Source: Melioribacter roseus
Lineage (GTDB): Bacteria; Bacteroidota; Ignavibacteria; Ignavibacteriales; Melioribacteraceae
NCBI GenBank assembly: GCA_020724265.1
Contig: DYHH01000014.1
Coordinates: 1 to 64,000 of the forward strand
Reading direction: 5' to 3'
DNA length: 64,000 nucleotides
Shown here: piece by piece, positions 1 to 7,828 of the stretch
Layout of the letters: each line of letters begins with the position of its first letter
Numbering within the stretch: position 1 is the stretch's first letter
The notes under the pieces: generated by a model
What the model was told of the DNA's origin: nothing
The model's database searches: none
The model's input: only the letters and a program-made list of their open reading frames with translations
Position numbers and translations under genes: made by a program

Positions 1-18
1 CCTCGTAAATAAATCAAT

Positions 19-88
19 AACTAATTAATAGGAGTATGTTATGAAAAAACTGAAGTTAGATCTCAATGATCTAAAAGTGGAATCCTTT
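19..88 (+). repeat. Duplicated 5' leader and RiPP leader-peptide coding block, copy 1
   Basis: The stretch from AACTAATTAA through the ribosome binding site AGGAG (30-34) to codon 16 of the first precursor matches 2456-2525 in front of and inside the second precursor. The spacing to the ATG is 22 bases in both. The 16 encoded residues are identical although several codons differ at third positions, so the leader is under protein-level conservation. Confidence 0.85.
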
Positions 89-334
89 GAAACAAACCCG
101 CATTTTGTAAAAAGACAAGGCACTGTTCAGGGTTTTAAAACGGAAACCGCAAACACCTGCGATGAAGCTTGCCAGGCAACACTTGATTCATGTATTGTAA
201 CCAATTGTGGGAGTACTTGTGGAGCGACCTGTGATGCAACTTGTCCCGCAACATGCGGAGATACATGTGATAATATCACATGTGTCGGATGTCCAATTGA
301 TCCAACAAAAATTGGTGTGAATTGTGATGTTTAG
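41..334 (+). CDS. Lanthipeptide-type RiPP precursor 1, 97 aa
   Basis: A small precursor peptide. Residues 1-16 (MKKLKLDLNDLKVESF) are a leader of the type seen before class I lanthipeptides of Bacteroidota and related phyla (pinensin-like), followed by a GTVQ motif near residue 28. The core (about residues 33-97) has 12 cysteines and many Thr/Ser; residues 58-77 are five tandem four-residue units of the form xxTC (GSTC, GATC, DATC, PATC, GDTC), well suited to many small thioether rings. There is no double-glycine cleavage site. The start is fixed by AGGAG at 30-34. The gene is followed after 12 bases by a tRNA-like gene and then by the LanC gene. Precursor identity is strongly supported; the ring pattern and bioactivity are unknown. 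Confidence 0.9.
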   Translation: MKKLKLDLNDLKVESFETNPHFVKRQGTVQGFKTETANTCDEACQATLDSCIVTNCGSTCGATCDATCPATCGDTCDNITCVGCPIDPTKIGVNCDV

Positions 335-346
335 AAACTGAACTTA

Positions 347-423
347 AGCGCGTTCGTCTAACGGTTTAGGATACCGGCTCCTCAGGTCGGAGATGGGCGG
401 TTCAATTCCCCCACGCGCTACCA
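347..423 (+). tRNA. tRNA-Glu-like gene, anticodon CUC, copy 1 (unusual C33)
   Basis: Acceptor stem AGCGCGT (347-353) pairs perfectly with ACGCGCT (413-419), followed by A73 (420) and an encoded CCA (421-423). The D arm reads like tRNA-Glu (TTCGTCTAACGG...AGGA). The anticodon stem CCGGC/GTCGG encloses the loop TCCTCAG, giving anticodon CUC (Glu) but C instead of the nearly universal U at position 33. The T loop TTCAATT is canonical; the T stem GGCGG/CCCCC has a C-C mismatch at pair 51-63. The D loop has one extra T. It sits 12 bases after precursor 1 and 25 bases before the LanC gene. It could be a specialised tRNA for the RiPP pathway, or a decaying tRNA copy. Unlike tRNA-Pro and tRNA-Thr of this window it encodes CCA. 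Confidence 0.8.
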
Positions 424-448
424 GAGTAATTAATAAGGATTTAGAGTT

Positions 449-2425
449 GTGGAAAAGGAAATCTTTTTAGAAACTGCTCAAAGAATTGGCGATAGGTTGG
501 TTGATTCAGCAATTTGGTCAGATGGAAGTTGTACATGGAATGTAATGGCGCCTGACAGAGAAAATCCCGAGCTAAAAAAAGCAAAACGAGAGTTAGCCAG
601 GGGGTCTGTATATCAAGGTACAGCGGGGATAGCGTTATTCTTAAATGAACTTTCAAAGTATAGTGATAATAAAGCAGAGATTTTAAAGACTGCTGAAGGG
701 GCAGTTAAATATGCGATTGAAGAAGGAGAGAAATTACCAAATAACAGTTTCGGTTTTCACAGCGGGAGAATAGGAATTGCATACGCATCGGTTTTGTTTG
801 CTTTGGCTTCCGGTAAAGATGAATATTTAAAATCTGCTGAGGAATTATTACTACCGCTTAAAGGGAACGAAGATAAAGATTACGGATGGGATGTTATAGG
901 AGGAGCTGCCGGGGCTATCCCGGCTTTATTAGTAATTAATGAACATTTGGAAAATGATTTGACTTTTACAATTGCTGTAAGCCTTGGTGAAAATCTTATT
1001 AAAAAAGCAAACATGGAACCAACCGGCTGGTCATGGGGCGGTGGAAATACCAACATAAGAAATTTATGTGGTCTGGCCCACGGTGCTTCGGGAGTTGGGC
1101 ATGCATTTATTGAGTTATATAATTACACTGGGCTGTCAAAATATCTTTATGCCGCAGAGCAAGCATTCCTTTACGAAAGACAGTTCTTTAATGAAGAATC
1201 AAACAACTGGCCTGATTTCCGTTACTCGGAATTATCGGAATACATTTATGAAGAACGAATAGAGGAATTAAAAGAGGAGCTTAAAAAAGGAAATTTGCCA
1301 CCTTATAAAGACAAGTATATGTATGCATGGTGCCACGGCTCTCCCGGTATTGCTTTATCCCGGCTGCGTGCCTATGAAATAACTGGTTTAGATGTTTATA
1401 AAAAAGAAGCTGAACTAGCGGTTGAAGGGACAAAAAGATCACTTGCTAACGGAACAAATTATTCATTGTGCCATGGTATCGGCGGCAACTGTGAAGCTTT
1501 AATTTATGCCGGGGAGATACTAGAAGATCAGAATGCTTTAAGAATGACTGAAGAATTTGCGGAAAAAGGAATTGAGGAATATGAAGCACAAAATAAACCC
1601 TGGGCATGCGGAACTATGGGCGGTATTTCCGACCCGAGTTTAATGCTGGGTGAAGCCGGCATAGGGTATTTTTTGTTGCGTTTGTATTCAAAAGATGTTG
1701 ATTCGGTATTGGTTGTTCAACCCTCTAAAAAAGAAAGAATAGTTTCTTCAAAAGGAGGCTTAATAGAATTAAGAGAAAGTTATACTAATACTTACTTCAG
1801 TAGGACAAAAGAGTATCTCGAATTAACCGGCGGTGAATTGCTATTTAAAGGGCTACCAGATACTAATGAAATGATTTGTAAAAAAGAATCAGATGTTGAA
1901 CTTCTTTATAAAAATATCCAAAGATATATTGATAGTCTTTCAGAGGATGATAAAAATAAAATTGAAGATTTTTTCCAACTTGAAAAGGAGAAATATTTAC
2001 AGACATTGCATATCGAAGATTTCACTGAAGAATTTCGCAATAGCTTAGTCAAAAAAGAAGTAGAACAAATTGACTGGTCAAATAGTGTTTTGCAATTAAG
2101 CAAAACTTCAAAACTCATTGAACAGAAATGTAATTTGACCGATTGGTTGGAGAATGCAGGAAATGGAAAACCAAAAGGACCCTGTGAAGATGAGCAACAC
2201 TATTTATTATTTAAGCAAAACAATCATTATTATTTGAAAAAGCTTAATCCTTTTCTTGCTCTTTTATTTAATAACATACAACAACCGACAGAGTTTGAGA
2301 ACCTTGTTTCAAAAATAAAAAGTTCGCTTGAAAGTGAAATTTCTACTGATGAATTGAGAGAATTCATTAAGCAGCAATTAAAAGTTAGTTATGAAGCTGA
2401 TTTAATATTGGTTACTGAAAAATAA
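449..2425 (+). CDS. lanC: LanC-like lanthionine cyclase with C-terminal extension, 658 aa
   Basis: A zinc-dependent cyclase that adds Cys thiols to dehydrated Ser/Thr in the precursor. The alpha/alpha toroid spans about residues 50-415. Visible zinc ligands are Cys295 (in WCHGSPG), Cys341 and His342 (in LCHGIGG); His211 (in AHGASG) corresponds to the catalytic His of NisC. At 658 aa it is about 240 residues longer than standalone LanC. The extra part (about 420-658) has a helical linker and a final segment (about 582-655, starting HYLLFKQNNHYYLKKLNP) that resembles a PqqD-like peptide-recognition fold, which is an inference. It is not a LanM: no dehydratase domain is present and the cyclase is N-terminal. 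GTG start with AAGGA at 435-439, just after tRNA copy 1. Confidence 0.9.
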   Translation: MEKEIFLETAQRIGDRLVDSAIWSDGSCTWNVMAPDRENPELKKAKRELARGSVYQGTAGIALFLNELSKYSDNKAEILKTAEGAVKYAIEEGEKLPNNSFGFHSGRIGIAYASVLFALASGKDEYLKSAEELLLPLKGNEDKDYGWDVIGGAAGAIPALLVINEHLENDLTFTIAVSLGENLIKKANMEPTGWSWGGGNTNIRNLCGLAHGASGVGHAFIELYNYTGLSKYLYAAEQAFLYERQFFNEESNNWPDFRYSELSEYIYEERIEELKEELKKGNLPPYKDKYMYAWCHGSPGIALSRLRAYEITGLDVYKKEAELAVEGTKRSLANGTNYSLCHGIGGNCEALIYAGEILEDQNALRMTEEFAEKGIEEYEAQNKPWACGTMGGISDPSLMLGEAGIGYFLLRLYSKDVDSVLVVQPSKKERIVSSKGGLIELRESYTNTYFSRTKEYLELTGGELLFKGLPDTNEMICKKESDVELLYKNIQRYIDSLSEDDKNKIEDFFQLEKEKYLQTLHIEDFTEEFRNSLVKKEVEQIDWSNSVLQLSKTSKLIEQKCNLTDWLENAGNGKPKGPCEDEQHYLLFKQNNHYYLKKLNPFLALLFNNIQQPTEFENLVSKIKSSLESEISTDELREFIKQQLKVSYEADLILVTEK

Positions 2426-2455
2426 TTATTGGGTAGCGCCCCCCATAAAAATATA

Positions 2456-2525
2456 AACTAATTAAAAGGAGTTTGTTATGAAAAAGCTGAAATTGGATCT
2501 GAACGATCTGAAGGTTGAATCATTC
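2456..2525 (+). repeat. Duplicated 5' leader and RiPP leader-peptide coding block, copy 2
   Basis: Partner of the block at 19-88: AACTAATTAA, AGGAG (2467-2471), the same 22-base spacing to the ATG, and the same 16 encoded residues. Confidence 0.85.
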
Positions 2526-2696
2526 AAAATTTCCCCATCTATTAAAAAAGAAAGTGGAACAGTTCAGGCGTATGAAAAAGAATTATCAGCTTTGAACCCC
2601 GAGAGTGGATGCCCAGGCACTTGTATCCACACATGTGCAGTTACATGTTTTAATTCGTGTGATATTTCAATTTGTACTGGTGCAGCAATTTGTTAG
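2478..2696 (+). CDS. Lanthipeptide-type RiPP precursor 2, 72 aa
   Basis: Second precursor with the identical 16-residue leader start and a GTVQ motif near residue 27 (SGTVQAY). The core is shorter, with 7 cysteines, mostly in a four-residue rhythm (PGTC, IHTC, AVTC, FNSC) and a Cys C-terminus. The core sequence is different from precursor 1, so the two peptides would be different products made by the same enzymes. AGGAG at 2467-2471 fixes the ATG. It lies 52 bases after the LanC gene; that gap contains a G/C-rich stretch (2440-2454) that could form a small hairpin. Confidence 0.9.
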   Translation: MKKLKLDLNDLKVESFKISPSIKKESGTVQAYEKELSALNPESGCPGTCIHTCAVTCFNSCDISICTGAAIC

Positions 2697-2825
2697 TTTA
2701 ATAATGGGACTGAATCCAAAGTTATAAGGCAAATTTTGAAAAAAAATAAAGAAATTTTATCGATTGTCTTGGTATCGGTCCCTGTTTTATATTTGATTAG
2801 AAAACTTCACAGAGGAACTATAATC

Positions 2826-4721
2826 ATGAAAAGAAATAGTATTAAAGTTTATGCTATATTGTTTATTCTAATATGGCTGCAATTAGTTTCGTTTGCTCAG
2901 TCTGGCTCTGAGAGTTCAAAGGAATTATTTGTTGCCCAAATAAATAAAATTGAAGCCTTTGCAAAACTTTATGGATATATGAGATTTTTTTGTCCATCTG
3001 ATGTTGTAACAGATATTGACTGGAATAAGTTTGCAGTTTATGGAGTTATGAAGATATGGCAGTCAAGGGACAATAAAGAGTTAGAAACTACTTTAAAGGA
3101 ATTATTTCTTCCAATTACACCTGCTTTGCAAATTTATTCAAAAGAGGAAGACCCTCAAAATATATTTGCTTTTATTTCAAAAGATAATAGTCAAAAAAAA
3201 GCTGTTGCATGGCAGCATTATGGTGTTTGGTTATCAAAGAATTCAAATGTATACAAGAGTATGAGAGTTTTTTTAGAATCTAAACCACTTGAGAAGAACG
3301 AGATCCTATCTATGTTATCAAAAGTGGATAAGTCAGATTTGAAAAAGATATATTCTTATAAGTTGTTTGATAATGTACCTCAAGAATTTGAATATTATGA
3401 GACTAAAGTTGATTCTCAATTATTATGCAAAATCCCATTAACACTTAATTATGATAGCCTCGAAATTAATGGTCTGAATAACAACAACTATATTACTTTA
3501 TCAGAAGAATTAGATAGTTTTGATATAACAAAATTGACAATTAACAATCTTGATGTCAGATTAGCAAATGTTATCATTGTTTGGAACGTTATACAACATT
3601 TTTTCCCATATTTCGATGAAATAAAAATTGACTGGACTAAAGTACTTCCCGAGACATTAATAGAGGTTTTTGAAAACAATACTAGGGAAGAATTTTACGA
3701 TACTTTACGTAAAATGATGGCCAAACTTGGTGATGGACACAGCTATATTAATTTTACTCATGATTCTCCCGAAGGTGGATTACCTATTAGAGTAGATCAT
3801 ATTCAAAACCAATCTGTTGTAATAGCTACTGAAGATACACTATTTAAAAAAGGTGATATTATTAAAACCCTGGATGGGGAAAAAGCTGAAGATGTTATTA
3901 TAAGAATGCAAAAATATGAACGTGGTTCACCCCAGTTTAAGAAATTTTTGGCGTTACTTAATTTTGGAAATGGGCAGGTTGGTAGCAAAGCAAATATAGA
4001 GGTTATCAGAGAGAGTGAAACAATAAAACTAAGTACAAATCGAGTTTTAAAACCTGAAATCTTTTTCCAAACAAGATTGAGTGAATTTAATTATCCCTCA
4101 ATAAAAAAATTGGGAAAAGGAATTTATTATATAAATTGTTTGTCAATAGATCAGAATGAGTATAATGATAGTTTAACAGCCTTAGTTAACGCCAATGGAA
4201 TTATTTTTGATTTTAGATGGACAAGTATTAGGAGAGAAAATACATTACGTTTTAATCCAATTCGAGCATTAGTAAACTTAATTATCTCTCCAGTTGAGAC
4301 TCCTCCATCGAATATTCCCGCTATAGTATACCCGGATAGAAAAAAGTTGACCTTTATAGAAAATCAAACAACAATACCATCGAAAAGCCCATATATTAAT
4401 GCCTCCCTTGTTTTTTTGACTGATCCAAATGTAATAAGTTATATGGAAACCTTTTTGGATATTGCACAACATAATAATTTGGGCGTGCTAATTGGAGGAA
4501 TTACGGCCGGAACAAATGGTAATGTGAATCATATACCCTTACTGGATGGATACACGGTTATGTTCACAGGAGCTAAGATTTTAAAACTTGATGGTACGCA
4601 ACTTTACCAATTCGGAATAAAACCAGATTACCCTGTCAAAAGAACCATAAAAGCAGTAAAAGAAGGCAGAGATGAATACTTGGAAAAAGCAATAGAGGTA
4701 ATTAAAGCTAATGAAAAATAA
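2826..4721 (+). CDS. Secreted S41-family (C-terminal processing) peptidase, 631 aa
   Basis: A serine protease of the S41 family, here inside a RiPP locus. The ATG at 2826 is chosen because AGGA at 2813-2816 precedes it and it begins with a signal peptide ending near VSFAQ (residue 25); an upstream TTG at 2736 would bury the signal. Order: signal peptide, N-terminal helical region, S41 N-terminal domain (about 240-310, with GDGHSYI), a PDZ-like segment (about 320-390), and the catalytic core with the probable nucleophile Ser538 in ISYMETF and the typical C-terminal pattern GITAGTNG...GIKPDYPV. It ends 4 bases before tRNA copy 2. Its role in the cluster is unclear: processing or degradation of exported peptide, immunity, or unrelated cargo. 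Confidence 0.85.
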   Translation: MKRNSIKVYAILFILIWLQLVSFAQSGSESSKELFVAQINKIEAFAKLYGYMRFFCPSDVVTDIDWNKFAVYGVMKIWQSRDNKELETTLKELFLPITPALQIYSKEEDPQNIFAFISKDNSQKKAVAWQHYGVWLSKNSNVYKSMRVFLESKPLEKNEILSMLSKVDKSDLKKIYSYKLFDNVPQEFEYYETKVDSQLLCKIPLTLNYDSLEINGLNNNNYITLSEELDSFDITKLTINNLDVRLANVIIVWNVIQHFFPYFDEIKIDWTKVLPETLIEVFENNTREEFYDTLRKMMAKLGDGHSYINFTHDSPEGGLPIRVDHIQNQSVVIATEDTLFKKGDIIKTLDGEKAEDVIIRMQKYERGSPQFKKFLALLNFGNGQVGSKANIEVIRESETIKLSTNRVLKPEIFFQTRLSEFNYPSIKKLGKGIYYINCLSIDQNEYNDSLTALVNANGIIFDFRWTSIRRENTLRFNPIRALVNLIISPVETPPSNIPAIVYPDRKKLTFIENQTTIPSKSPYINASLVFLTDPNVISYMETFLDIAQHNNLGVLIGGITAGTNGNVNHIPLLDGYTVMFTGAKILKLDGTQLYQFGIKPDYPVKRTIKAVKEGRDEYLEKAIEVIKANEK

Positions 4722-4725
4722 AATC

Positions 4726-4801
4726 AGCGCGTTCGTCTAACGGTTTAGGACACCGGCTCCTCAGGTCGGAGATGGGGGTTCAACTCCACCACGCGCTACC
4801 A
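4726..4801 (+). tRNA. tRNA-Glu-like gene, anticodon CUC, copy 2 (unusual C33)
   Basis: Nearly identical to 347-423. Differences: C instead of T at the base of the D stem (restoring G10-C25), one base fewer before the T stem, one T-loop change (TTCAACT) and C to A in the 3' T-stem strand. Acceptor stem AGCGCGT/ACGCGCT, A73 and encoded CCA are kept, as is the anticodon loop TCCTCAG with C33. The T stem GGGGG/CCACC again fails only at pair 51-63 (G-A). It lies 4 bases after the S41 stop and 47 bases before the ABC exporter gene, in the same orientation, so it would be part of the same transcript. Confidence 0.8.
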
Positions 4802-4848
4802 TTTTAGAAAACTAGTTAATAAGTTATTTGTTAAATTAACGATTAGAA

Positions 4849-6639
4849 ATGGCTGAACAAATACCAAAATTAAAAGAATCACTAAAACTTTTTAGAAGAT
4901 TAATTCAGTTGATTAAGCCGTATTGGTCGAAACTCATCAAGGGAATGTCACTTGGTGTTGTTGTGGGAGTTTTAGGGATGGTAACACCATTTCTTACGAA
5001 ATTATTGATTGACGAGGTTTATCCTACCGAAGATGTTTCTTTAATGCATGTTCTTGTCGGCGGAGTTTTAGCAGTCAGTATTACATCCACTTTAATAAGA
5101 ACCGTTCAAAGTTATTTTAACTTATATGTTAATTCAAGATTATCAAATTCATTGAGTCTACTGTTTTTTAATCATTTACAGCACTTGCGTGTTCGTTTTT
5201 TTGACGAACATCGCGTTGGTGAAATAATGAGTAGGTTTAAGGATGTAAGTGCTGCATTAAAGACGGTTAATACAGTATTTCAAGCAATATTTGTTGATGG
5301 TATATACTTGTTATTAGTCCCGCCGTTTTTATTTTTTCTTCAATGGAAGCTTGCAATTGTGGCTTTAGTTAGTGTCCCTTTTACAATGATAATCATCACT
5401 CTTACAGGAAGAATAATAAGAAAATATTGGAAAAAATCTTCAGAGGCATACGCAGATTTGAACGCTTTTCAATTTGAAACTCTTACCCATATACGCGCAC
5501 TAAAAACAATGGCACTTGAAAAATATGTTTATAATGAAAATGAAAAACAAATGAAAAATGCCCTAGATCTACAACTTAAAGCCGGAGGCTTGGGGCAGCT
5601 TCTTGGAGTATCGAATGGAGTTCTTTATGCCTTAAGCACAGCACTTTTTACCTGGCTTGGATGGACTTATATTCTTACTAATCAAATGAGCCTTGGTGAT
5701 TTTATAGCTTTCAGCGCTTATATTGGCTATCTCTATAATCCTATTTCTAAGTTTGTTAACCTTTATTCCGAATTCCAGCAATCAGCTGTAAATCTAAACC
5801 GTATGTTCGAATACCTCGACAGCCCAACTGAGATAGATCCAAATTCTGTCCGCAGAAAATCTACTGCGCCGCTAAAAATTCTAAAGGGAACAATTGAATT
5901 AGAAGATGTTACATTTGGTTACTCGGAAAGAACCGAGGTGTTGCATAACATAAACTTAAAAATTGAACCAAAACAAATTACTTCGATTATTGGTCCTAGT
6001 GGTTCAGGTAAAACCACGTTGCTACGACTCATCGCAAAAATGGAAATTCCGGATAAAGGGAAAATTTATTATGACGGGATTCCTTCTACAGAATTCGGAT
6101 TACAGGAGGTAAGGCAACAGATATCCGTTGTTTGGCAAGAGTTTAGTATGTTGAGAGGGTCTATTTGGCAAAACCTTACGTTGGGAACAGAAAATGTAAA
6201 TAGTGATAAGGTTTTAGATGCAGTACGAGTTTGTAGAATGAATGATGTTATCAGTAAACTACCTGAAGGATATGACACACCAATTGCCGAATGGGGAGCA
6301 AGTTTATCCGGGGGGCAAAGACAAAGATTGGCTATTGCTCGCGCTCTTATTAGGAATACACCTATTTTAATTTTCGATGAAGCTACATCAAATATAGATA
6401 TAGAGACTGAGTCAGAGATGTTGAATGAAATATTTAATCAATATGGTGAAAAAACTACTATCTTTGTTACGCATAGAGTTCATTCTGCTAAATTAGCAGA
6501 TAAAATTTGTTTACTTATAGATGGAGTAATTGTTGATTCTGGGAACCATGATGAGCTGATGCAAAAAAGCGAGGATTATAGAAATATGATCAATACTAAT
6601 TCTAAACCATCCGATTATTCAATACATTCAATCAAGTAA
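4849..6639 (+). CDS. ABC transporter, fused membrane and ATPase domains (RiPP exporter), 596 aa
   Basis: An exporter half-transporter expected to pump the modified peptide out of the cytoplasm. Residues about 15-320 are a six-helix type-1 exporter membrane domain; the ATPase has Walker A GPSGSGKTT (about 381), signature LSGGQRQR (about 485) and Walker B ILIFDEATS (about 506). There is no N-terminal C39 peptidase domain, which fits precursors without a double-glycine site and a separate protease in the locus. It is followed 8 bases later by an HlyD-type adaptor, so a tripartite export path to the outer membrane is likely, although no TolC-like gene is in the window. Confidence 0.92.
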   Translation: MAEQIPKLKESLKLFRRLIQLIKPYWSKLIKGMSLGVVVGVLGMVTPFLTKLLIDEVYPTEDVSLMHVLVGGVLAVSITSTLIRTVQSYFNLYVNSRLSNSLSLLFFNHLQHLRVRFFDEHRVGEIMSRFKDVSAALKTVNTVFQAIFVDGIYLLLVPPFLFFLQWKLAIVALVSVPFTMIIITLTGRIIRKYWKKSSEAYADLNAFQFETLTHIRALKTMALEKYVYNENEKQMKNALDLQLKAGGLGQLLGVSNGVLYALSTALFTWLGWTYILTNQMSLGDFIAFSAYIGYLYNPISKFVNLYSEFQQSAVNLNRMFEYLDSPTEIDPNSVRRKSTAPLKILKGTIELEDVTFGYSERTEVLHNINLKIEPKQITSIIGPSGSGKTTLLRLIAKMEIPDKGKIYYDGIPSTEFGLQEVRQQISVVWQEFSMLRGSIWQNLTLGTENVNSDKVLDAVRVCRMNDVISKLPEGYDTPIAEWGASLSGGQRQRLAIARALIRNTPILIFDEATSNIDIETESEMLNEIFNQYGEKTTIFVTHRVHSAKLADKICLLIDGVIVDSGNHDELMQKSEDYRNMINTNSKPSDYSIHSIK

Positions 6640-6647
6640 ATATTAAA

Positions 6648-7826
6648 ATGAATAATAATATTCCAAACGAGAAAGAAAATTCCAAAGAATCGGAATTAAT
6701 GTTGCCGGAATTTGACGTTGACAAAAATCTACCTCTTAGAGTAGTGACAAAATCAGTCAGTGTAACTTTCATTATTCTTTTGATAGTGGTCTCACTTACC
6801 GGTATAATTATATTTACTGTTGAAATGGATGTTACTGTTAATGCAAACGGATTTTTAGAAGCTTCAAATGTATCGCGATTGCATAGTCCCGAATCCGGTG
6901 TGATAAATCGAGTATTTATTTTTAGCGGTGATACGGTTCAAGTAAATCAGAAAATTGCTGAATTAGATTCAACCGAGTTAAGAGAACGTCTCATCCAAAT
7001 TAATTCAGAACTGGCTCTTAAAAAGAATAGTTACAATAGACTCAAACAGAACATCAATTACTCAGTGCGAGAAAATGAAATTCAGTTAAGTAAAGCAAAG
7101 TCACAATTGATAAGAGCAAAAGCTTCGTTCAGAGATCGATTATTTGATTTTTTCCCCAATGATGATCCTGACTCTGTATTCGAGAACTATATTCCCGGTG
7201 AACATATTAATCTGGATTTTGCTATGGCTGAAGTTAATATAGCGTTATCGGAAATAGACAACCAAGTTTTAAAATCTGAGATGATAGCACTCAACGAATA
7301 TGAACTGAATGAATTGGAAATTTCTATAAACAAATTGTCAGAAGAAAAAAAGATAAATGAAGAAAAGCTCACAAACCTTGTAATAAGATCACCTGTTGAT
7401 GGAATAATCTTATCGGAAGGTGTTGATAGATTAGTAGGTGAATATTTTTCTAAAGGAACATTGCTCCTGGAGATTTCTATTGTTGATGATTGGAATGCAA
7501 CTCTTTTTGTACAAGAAAATGAAATTCATAAAATTAAATTAAGAGATCGGGTTAAAGTTGAAATAATTGCGTTAAAATCCAAAAGAGATATTGAACTTCT
7601 TAATGCAACGGTAAAGTCCGTTGCAGCTGAATCTATAAGTAATAAAGATGTTAAGTATGCAAACTTTGCTGGTTTTTATAGAGTATCGGTCAAGTTTGAT
7701 GAGAATAGTGAAAACAATTTATTCTTAGATTTATTCAAACACGGTTATTCTGTAAAAGCAAATATAATTACTCGCTCCGGGAAAATTGCTCAACTAATTT
7801 ATGATTATATCACAGAGAATTTATAA
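6648..7826 (+). CDS. HlyD-family membrane fusion protein, 392 aa
   Basis: Periplasmic adaptor for the ABC exporter upstream. A single N-terminal membrane helix lies at about residues 38-58; then a biotinyl-lipoyl-like half motif (about 72-112, with SPESGVINRVFIFSGDTV), a coiled coil (about 115-240) and the second lipoyl half and beta domain (about 245-300, VIRSPVDGIILSEG). It starts 8 bases after the exporter gene and ends 2 bases before the subtilase gene, so the three are clearly one operon. This architecture matches adaptors of bacteriocin and RiPP exporters. Confidence 0.9.
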   Translation: MNNNIPNEKENSKESELMLPEFDVDKNLPLRVVTKSVSVTFIILLIVVSLTGIIIFTVEMDVTVNANGFLEASNVSRLHSPESGVINRVFIFSGDTVQVNQKIAELDSTELRERLIQINSELALKKNSYNRLKQNINYSVRENEIQLSKAKSQLIRAKASFRDRLFDFFPNDDPDSVFENYIPGEHINLDFAMAEVNIALSEIDNQVLKSEMIALNEYELNELEISINKLSEEKKINEEKLTNLVIRSPVDGIILSEGVDRLVGEYFSKGTLLLEISIVDDWNATLFVQENEIHKIKLRDRVKVEIIALKSKRDIELLNATVKSVAAESISNKDVKYANFAGFYRVSVKFDENSENNLFLDLFKHGYSVKANIITRSGKIAQLIYDYITENL

Positions 7827-7828
7827 AA

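Noticed and set aside
347-423. Reading this tRNA as tRNA-Leu (CAG), because the loop contains CTCAGGT
   Set aside because: That frame gives an anticodon stem with two mismatches and there is no long variable arm; the D arm and the CCGGC/GTCGG stem fit tRNA-Glu (CUC).
449-2425. The 658-aa protein as a LanM or LanKC synthetase
   Set aside because: The cyclase domain is at the N-terminus and there is no dehydratase, kinase or lyase domain.
41-2696. Precursors as double-glycine (C39-cleaved) bacteriocins or metallothioneins
   Set aside because: No GG cleavage site, no C39 domain in the exporter; a metallothionein would not need the leader, LanC and protease around it.
2736-2825. TTG at 2736 as the start of the S41 protease
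   Set aside because: It has a weak ribosome site and buries the signal peptide; ATG 2826 has AGGA at good spacing.
347-4801. The two tRNA copies as att sites of a genomic island
   Set aside because: Both copies are complete, encode CCA and have internal differences in the T arm; no integrase is visible, and the copies lie inside one co-oriented operon rather than at its borders. It remains a weaker alternative.
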